Of a DNA stretch of 13,013 nt, positions 8,160 through 13,013 are shown piece after piece. Within the stretch, counting starts at the first letter, position 1. Every line of letters starts with the position of its first letter. The position numbers and the translations under genes are program-made. The notes below the pieces were generated by a model. It was not told the DNA's origin and did not search any database. It was given only the letters and a program-made list of their open reading frames with translations. Source of the DNA: Flectobacillus sp049240685 (GTDB taxonomy: Bacteria; Bacteroidota; Bacteroidia; Cytophagales; Spirosomataceae); contig NZ_JBMLSD010000277.1 of the NCBI RefSeq assembly GCF_049240685.1, forward strand, positions 1 to 13,013, given 5' to 3'.

Positions 8160-9893
8160 ATGATGGATACAAGACCTGTTATTATACTTGCTTTTGCCAA
8201 TAGCCCTAGTTCTCCTCTTCATTATTTGAGTGAGGAGATTAAAAGGTGTAACGCTGCCTTCAATAACATTAGTGGTAAGTTTCAAATACGCTATCTATAC
8301 GAGGCAAAAATTGAGGATATTCAAAATGCCATAGACGAAACTGCAAGTCGTGTGGTGGGTTTTATGTATAGTGGTCATGCCAATGAAAAGGCTATTGATA
8401 CTATTGGTCATGGCATGTCGGCTATTGGTTTAGCAAGTCAGCTAGGTCGTTGTCCTAATCTAATTTGGGTATTACTGAATGGATGTTGTACAGGCGCCCA
8501 TTTTGAGTATTTCAAAGTTTTCTCTATTCCTATTTTTGTAGGTACCCAAGCACCAGTCAATGATCAGACTGCTACTTGGTTTTCTACAACCTTTCTTCAA
8601 GAGTTAATTAATGGAGCTGATATAGCTAGTGCTTTTCAAACAGCCATTGAGAAAGTACAGGCATATTCCACCACTTCAATTACCAGAGAGACCCGCTTCT
8701 TAGATGACGATATTCCCAGTACTCCAACAAATACTTGGTTGCTGATAGTGCTAACTGTACAGTATCTGACATGGAAGCTATCAGCAATTAGCCATAGCCA
8801 ATTAAATTACATCCCTAATAGTTACTTAAAGGAGTTTCTATACGAAAAACTCAGTGAATGGGATGATAATATCGCTGGCTATGAAAGTTTTGAAGATGCT
8901 CAGGGAGATATATTAGCCAAGTTTCCTCCTTTTATCAGTAAACAAATCCATAATCTATGTGCCAGTAGAGTTGAAGGTATCAATGATTCAGGGGAATATT
9001 TTGACCAACCCACTATAGAGCGTATCGGGAAAATGGTTGGCTTTTATACTGCTGTACAAGAAATCTTACTCAGTATTGCCTTAGCAGAATTAAGAGACTG
9101 TTTTATAGACAAGTCAATTAATTATACCAAAGAAAATAATCCATTCTTCTTTAATCAACCCGCTCGTTTTAACAAAATAGAATGGATTATTAAAGCTATC
9201 GAATTTAAACAAACAACGAATATTCCTTTTTTTATAGTAGAAATTCAAGAGCTTATAACTAAACATGAAACGCTATCAGCTTTGGGGCAGTTTTTTGAAG
9301 AGCTCTCACTATTTTATCAAAATGCCAATCCTAATGCAGCAGTTTTAGAACAAAAAAGCCTTTTGGCTGAACAAAAATTGGTAGAGCTTTTAGACTGTTG
9401 TTTGTTCCTGACACAATACAAATTTGTATCCGTGAAAAATATTGTGGTTTTTAAAAACAGATCGAAACCCAAGGCTCAGTTTGATTATAAACTATCAGTT
9501 TATGAATGGAAGGGCGAACGCCAAGAAAATCCTGCGAACTTAACTAATCTAAATTTACACAACGAAATCCCTGATAATTTTTCGATACTCATCATAAAAG
9601 CCTTAAAGCATGGTTTTATGCAGGTAAATATGAATAACCATATCAATAAGCAATTAAAAAGTGACCATTACTTGAATATTTCGCCCTTTATTATTGACCC
9701 AAATGTTATTTACGACAAAGCTCCTATTTCAAATATTTCATTTTTGGATGTCTATTCCGAAAATAGGTTGACCTACCGTTCCTTGTATAAAGTAGAAGAC
9801 CGTAAATCCATTGAAAATAACAAAGAAATGAAAGTGGTTTTTAATGATCTTCAAGAACAATTTAAGGATTTTAAAAAACTTTTAAATCCGTAA
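8160..9893 (+). CDS. CHAT-domain (caspase-like) cysteine protease, paralog B
   Basis: This 577-residue protein has two candidate starts in a row (8160 and 8163), 11 nt after the WD40 gene. A weak Shine-Dalgarno-like AGGA sits at 8151-8154. The N-terminal CHAT domain has strand VIILAFANSP, the His strand FMYSGHANE (His73), LLNGCCTG with catalytic Cys109, then FVGTQAPVND. It aligns along its whole length with the CHAT gene at 2065, including FPPFISK versus FPLPISK and ISPFIIDP versus LSPFLIDE in the C-terminal region of unknown fold. Just after NTW (nt 8730-8738), where the paralog reads GTWGLYTINDDP, this protein has an unusually hydrophobic run (WLLIVLTVQYL), which may reflect a compensated frameshift or a real difference. 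It has no signal peptide and is predicted to be cytoplasmic. It ends in a double TAA; the next STAND gene starts 4 nt after the first TAA. It is probably the protease partner of that ATPase. Confidence 0.77.
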   Translation: MMDTRPVIILAFANSPSSPLHYLSEEIKRCNAAFNNISGKFQIRYLYEAKIEDIQNAIDETASRVVGFMYSGHANEKAIDTIGHGMSAIGLASQLGRCPNLIWVLLNGCCTGAHFEYFKVFSIPIFVGTQAPVNDQTATWFSTTFLQELINGADIASAFQTAIEKVQAYSTTSITRETRFLDDDIPSTPTNTWLLIVLTVQYLTWKLSAISHSQLNYIPNSYLKEFLYEKLSEWDDNIAGYESFEDAQGDILAKFPPFISKQIHNLCASRVEGINDSGEYFDQPTIERIGKMVGFYTAVQEILLSIALAELRDCFIDKSINYTKENNPFFFNQPARFNKIEWIIKAIEFKQTTNIPFFIVEIQELITKHETLSALGQFFEELSLFYQNANPNAAVLEQKSLLAEQKLVELLDCCLFLTQYKFVSVKNIVVFKNRSKPKAQFDYKLSVYEWKGERQENPANLTNLNLHNEIPDNFSILIIKALKHGFMQVNMNNHINKQLKSDHYLNISPFIIDPNVIYDKAPISNISFLDVYSENRLTYRSLYKVEDRKSIENNKEMKVVFNDLQEQFKDFKKLLNP

Positions 9894-9897
9894 TAAC

Positions 9898-12800
9898 ATG
9901 AGCCAAACTCAAAGTCCCTTTCAGTTTTTAGCTCCGTATGGTGCGGATAAAAAAGACTCCTTCTTGGGGCGTGACCAAGAAATAGAAAAGTTATACGAAT
10001 TAACCTTCGCCACTAATTTGATTATGGTATATGGTTCATCGGGAACTGGAAAAACTAGCTTAGTTCAATCGGGGTTAAGTAAAAAACTAAGCGGCCCCGA
10101 TTGGATTCCTCTCTTCATTCGTAGAGGTGATAATTTTAAGACTTCCTTAACTGACCAATTGAAAGTTATTTCTAAAGTACAAAAAGAAGACACCAGTGTT
10201 TCGGAACATCTTGCTGTCATTAATCGTAGATATTATCGTCCAGTCTATCTGTTTTTCGACCAATTTGAAGAAGTGTTTACCCTGAGTGATAAACAACAAT
10301 CCTACAAAAAAGAATTAAAAGAACTGTTTGAGACATTAAACGAACTACAAAGCGAAAACACCTGTAAAATCATCTTGATTATTCGAGAAGAATTTCTTGG
10401 ATTACTCTACGAATCAGAACAGTATTTACCTAATCTGTTTGATTTCCGTTTACGGGTAGAACCCATGAATCAACGTAAAATTCAAGAGGTTGTTTCTGGA
10501 ATTTTTCAAGAATTTAAGATTCAAACAGAACCTTCAACTCTAACAACAACGATTTCTGAGAAATTAGTAGAAGGACAAGCCAACGGACAGTTAGCCTATT
10601 TGCAAGTGTATTTAGAGAAGCTTTGGCTTGAGGCTACTGCAATTGAATCAACTAACTCAACGGTAATTATCAAGCAGCAACACGTAGATACTATCAAAGA
10701 CATTCAAAATGTACTGGATACCTATCTGATGGAGCAACAAAAAAGCATCAGTGCAGCATTAAACATAGAAGAGAAAGTCATCAAAGAATTACTGGACTTA
10801 TTTGTGACAGATGATAGCACTAAAAGACCCAGAACCTTAGTATCACTCCAAAAAGAGATTAAAGGCGGACTGACCGAAACACAATTGAAAGCGATATTAA
10901 AACAATTAGAAACAGCCAGATTACTTATCTTAGAAAAAGACAATTACGAATTAGCCCACGATACCTTAGCCAAGGTTATTGATAGCAAACGGGATGCAGA
11001 ACAACGACTCATCAAAAACTTGGTACAAAACCTGCAAACCAGTTATTTTTTCTATAAAGAAGAAAAGGGTGTTTTATTAAGTGAACAAAATGTAGCCTTG
11101 TACGACCGTTTCAAGAGTGCAATTGATGACTCACTCAGCGAAGAAAAAACAACCATACTTAGGTTTATTGAAGAAAGTAGGACTGAAATCGCTAAAAAGA
11201 AAATAGAGCTTGAACAAAAAAACGAACTTCTAATAACCCTTCTTAACCAAGCGGAGGAAGCAAAAAACAAAGCGATTAAAAGTGAAGAAAAAGCAAAAGT
11301 AGCTACAGATAATGCAACTGCCCTTTATTGGACATCTGAAGCAAGTAAAATAAATCCTATACAAGGCTTACGCTTATTAGAAAATTCTTTGTTTAAAGCT
11401 AAAGATAAAAATGTTATTAAAACTATCAATCAAGCCAATGAATTGATCTTTAACCAAAGTAATTATCATCAGTGGAGAGAGAAAAGAAGATATACAAACA
11501 TAGATATTGTTACTTTTTCTCCAGATAGTAAATGGCTTATCACTACAGATAGGAATAATAAATCCAAAGTCTGGTCTGTAGAAACGGGAAAATATTATGA
11601 CTTTTTAAAAGATGAAAAAACGATTCTCTTCCCTACTTTTTCTCCAGATAGTAAATGGCTCATCACAAGAGATGAAAATGATATTTACAAAGTCTGGTCT
11701 GTAGCAATGGGAAAATATCCAGACTTTTTAAAAGATGAAAATACGATTAGCTACGCTACTTTTTCTCCAGATAGTAAATGGCTCATCACAATAGATGGGA
11801 ATGATAATTCCAAAGTCTGGTCTGTAGCAACGGGAAAATATCCAGGCTTTTTAAAAGATGAAAAAACGATTAGCTACGCTATTTGTTCTCCAGATAGTAA
11901 ATGGCTCATCACAAAAGATGGGAATGATAATTTCAAAGTCTGGTCTGTAGAAACGGGAAAATATTATGACTTTTTAAAAGATGAAAAAACGATTCTCTTC
12001 CCTACTTTTTCTCCAGATAGCAAATGGCTTATCACTACAGATAGGAATAATAAATCCAAAGTCTGGTCTGTAGAAACGGGAAAATATTATGACTTTTTAA
12101 AAGATGAAAAAACGATTCTCTTCCCTACTTTTTCTCCAGATAGTAAATGGCTCATCACAAAAGATGGGAATTATAATTACCAAGTCAGGTCTGTAGAAAC
12201 GGCAAACTGTCCAGATTTTTTAAAAGATGAAAAAACAATTCGCGATGCTACTTTTTCACCAGATAGCAAATGGCTCATCACAAAAGATGAAATAGTTGGA
12301 GGTACTTCCAAAGTCTGGTCTGTAGAAACGGGAAAAAAACCAGACTTTTTAAAAGATGAAAAAACGATTAGCGATGCTACTTTTTCACCAGATAGCAAAT
12401 GGCTCATCACAAGAGATGAAATAGTTGGAGGCACTTACCAAGTCAGGTCTGTAAAAACGGGAAAAAATCCAGACTTTTTAAAAGATGAAAAAACGATTAG
12501 CTACGCTACTTTTTCTCCAGATAGTAAATGGCTCATCACAAGAGATGGGAATTATAAACCCAAAGTTTGGTCTGTAGAAACGGGAAAATATCCAGACTTT
12601 CTAAAAGATGAAAAAACGATTAGCTACGTTACTTTTTCTCCAGATAGTAAATGGCTCATCACAAGAGATGGGAATTATAATTACCAAGTCTGGTCTGTAG
12701 GAACGGAAAAATATCCAGACTTTCTAAAAGATGAAAAAACGATTCGCGATGTTACTTTTTCACCAGATAGTAAATGGCTCATCACAAGAGATGAAATAGT

Positions 12801-13013
12801 TGGAGGTACTTGCCAAGTCAGGTCTGTAAAAACGGGAAAAAATCCAGACTTTTTAAAAGATGAAAAAACGATTAGCTACGCTACTTTTTCTCCCGATAGT
12901 AAATGGCTCATCACAAGCGATGAAATAGTTGGAGATACTTACCAAGTCAGGTCTGTAAAAACGGGAAAAAATCCAGACTTTTTAAAAGATGAAAAAACGA
13001 TTAGCTACGCTAC
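9898..13013 (+). CDS. nSTAND1-type ATPase fused to WD40-like repeat array, 3'-truncated
   Basis: The frame is open from ATG 9898 to the window end: 1038 whole codons, no stop. The N-terminus SPFQFLAPYG and FLGRD are followed by Walker A GSSGTGKTS (46-54), Walker B YLFFDQFEE (117-125), sensor-like IIREEF (161-166) and ELAHDT (351-356), the same order as the ATPase at 3822. Residues ~365-440 repeat that paralog's post-STAND helical segment. Where the paralog has a membrane helix, this protein instead runs on into a charged helical linker (~450-517) like the one in the secreted WD40 protein. From residue 540 there are twelve 41- or 43-residue WD40-like units. No signal peptide or membrane helix is seen, so this should be a soluble receptor: ligand binding to the propeller would release ATPase oligomerisation, as in other STAND proteins. 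It directly follows a CHAT gene, its likely effector. Repeat number and C-terminus are unknown beyond the window. Confidence 0.88.
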   Translation, partial: MSQTQSPFQFLAPYGADKKDSFLGRDQEIEKLYELTFATNLIMVYGSSGTGKTSLVQSGLSKKLSGPDWIPLFIRRGDNFKTSLTDQLKVISKVQKEDTSVSEHLAVINRRYYRPVYLFFDQFEEVFTLSDKQQSYKKELKELFETLNELQSENTCKIILIIREEFLGLLYESEQYLPNLFDFRLRVEPMNQRKIQEVVSGIFQEFKIQTEPSTLTTTISEKLVEGQANGQLAYLQVYLEKLWLEATAIESTNSTVIIKQQHVDTIKDIQNVLDTYLMEQQKSISAALNIEEKVIKELLDLFVTDDSTKRPRTLVSLQKEIKGGLTETQLKAILKQLETARLLILEKDNYELAHDTLAKVIDSKRDAEQRLIKNLVQNLQTSYFFYKEEKGVLLSEQNVALYDRFKSAIDDSLSEEKTTILRFIEESRTEIAKKKIELEQKNELLITLLNQAEEAKNKAIKSEEKAKVATDNATALYWTSEASKINPIQGLRLLENSLFKAKDKNVIKTINQANELIFNQSNYHQWREKRRYTNIDIVTFSPDSKWLITTDRNNKSKVWSVETGKYYDFLKDEKTILFPTFSPDSKWLITRDENDIYKVWSVAMGKYPDFLKDENTISYATFSPDSKWLITIDGNDNSKVWSVATGKYPGFLKDEKTISYAICSPDSKWLITKDGNDNFKVWSVETGKYYDFLKDEKTILFPTFSPDSKWLITTDRNNKSKVWSVETGKYYDFLKDEKTILFPTFSPDSKWLITKDGNYNYQVRSVETANCPDFLKDEKTIRDATFSPDSKWLITKDEIVGGTSKVWSVETGKKPDFLKDEKTISDATFSPDSKWLITRDEIVGGTYQVRSVKTGKNPDFLKDEKTISYATFSPDSKWLITRDGNYKPKVWSVETGKYPDFLKDEKTISYVTFSPDSKWLITRDGNYNYQVWSVGTEKYPDFLKDEKTIRDVTFSPDSKWLITRDEIVGGTCQVRSVKTGKNPDFLKDEKTISYATFSPDSKWLITSDEIVGDTYQVRSVKTGKNPDFLKDEKTISYA
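10990..11219 (+). repeat. Post-STAND helical segment, diverged copy (pair with 4884-5112)
   Basis: This stretch codes for the same KRDAEQRLIK, LVQNLQTSYFFYK and VALYDRF sequence as 4884-5112, with small differences. Homology to the membrane STAND stops at about the LL after EQKNELLIT, which is exactly where that protein enters its membrane helix. Confidence 0.7.
11515..13013 (+). repeat. Twelve-unit tandem WD40-like repeat array (123/129 bp units)
   Basis: Units start at 11515, 11638, 11761, 11884, 12007, 12130, 12253, 12382, 12511, 12634, 12757 and 12886. The last is one base short at the window end. Units 1-6, 9 and 10 are 41 residues; 7, 8, 11 and 12 are 43 because the loop GNxN-type sequence is replaced by EIVGGT or EIVGDT. 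The conserved frame is FSPDSKWLIT, then (K/Q)V(W/R)SV, then FLKDE(K/N)TI. Units 1 and 5 differ by a single synonymous base (AGT/AGC). The array stays in frame and probably continues downstream. Confidence 0.95.

Noticed and set aside
11515..13013. CRISPR array or non-coding satellite
   Set aside because: Units are 123/129 bp, in frame throughout, code for a WD40-like motif, and have no short repeat/unique spacer alternation.
11515..13013. Diversity-generating retroelement target (all four bases at some codons)
   Set aside because: Changes are not confined to adenine-templated positions, they are spread over units, and no reverse transcriptase or template repeat is visible in the window. Unit duplication plus selection explains it better.

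Overview
The window is an AT-rich stretch coding almost wholly on the + strand. It most likely comes from a member of the Bacteroidota, perhaps a Cytophagales or Saprospiria-type bacterium. The reasons are strong A/T third-position bias, weak or absent Shine-Dalgarno sites, a secreted protein whose signal peptide ends in the typical '...CFAQ' form, and large regulatory ATPases with WD40 repeats. The genus cannot be told from the sequence. I see no RNA genes, mobile elements, CRISPR arrays, promoters or terminators.

Layout: six co-directional genes are packed with gaps of -1 to 43 nt, so they are probably part of one operon open at both ends. (1) 1-2021, the 3' part of a STAND-type ATPase fused to a serine alpha/beta hydrolase (lipase-like). 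(2) 2065-3822, a CHAT (caspase-like) cysteine protease with a long uncharacterised C-terminal region. (3) 3822-5414, an nSTAND1-type ATPase with a C-terminal transmembrane helix. (4) 5416-8148, a secreted or membrane-anchored WD40-like repeat protein, interrupted by a 100-N assembly gap. (5) 8160-9893, a second CHAT protease, paralogous to (2). (6) 9898 to beyond 13013, a soluble nSTAND1-WD40 fusion with at least 12 nearly identical 41-43-residue repeats. Genes 3 and 4 together correspond to gene 6 split in two, with a membrane helix and a signal peptide at the break.

How they may work together (inference): each complete STAND gene directly follows a CHAT gene. This suggests a repeated 'protease + switch ATPase' module whose sensing or effector end is varied: hydrolase, periplasmic propeller, or cytoplasmic propeller. 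CHAT, STAND and repeat proteins of this kind are known from bacterial conflict, self-recognition and regulated cell-death systems. The most striking signals are the split membrane-spanning STAND/propeller pair, and the gene 6 repeats, whose differences sit at a few codons and mostly change the amino acid. That pattern recalls the diversifying NACHT-WD40 (HET-D/HET-E/HNWD) receptors of filamentous fungi. A defence or recognition role is a hypothesis; the sequence alone does not prove it.
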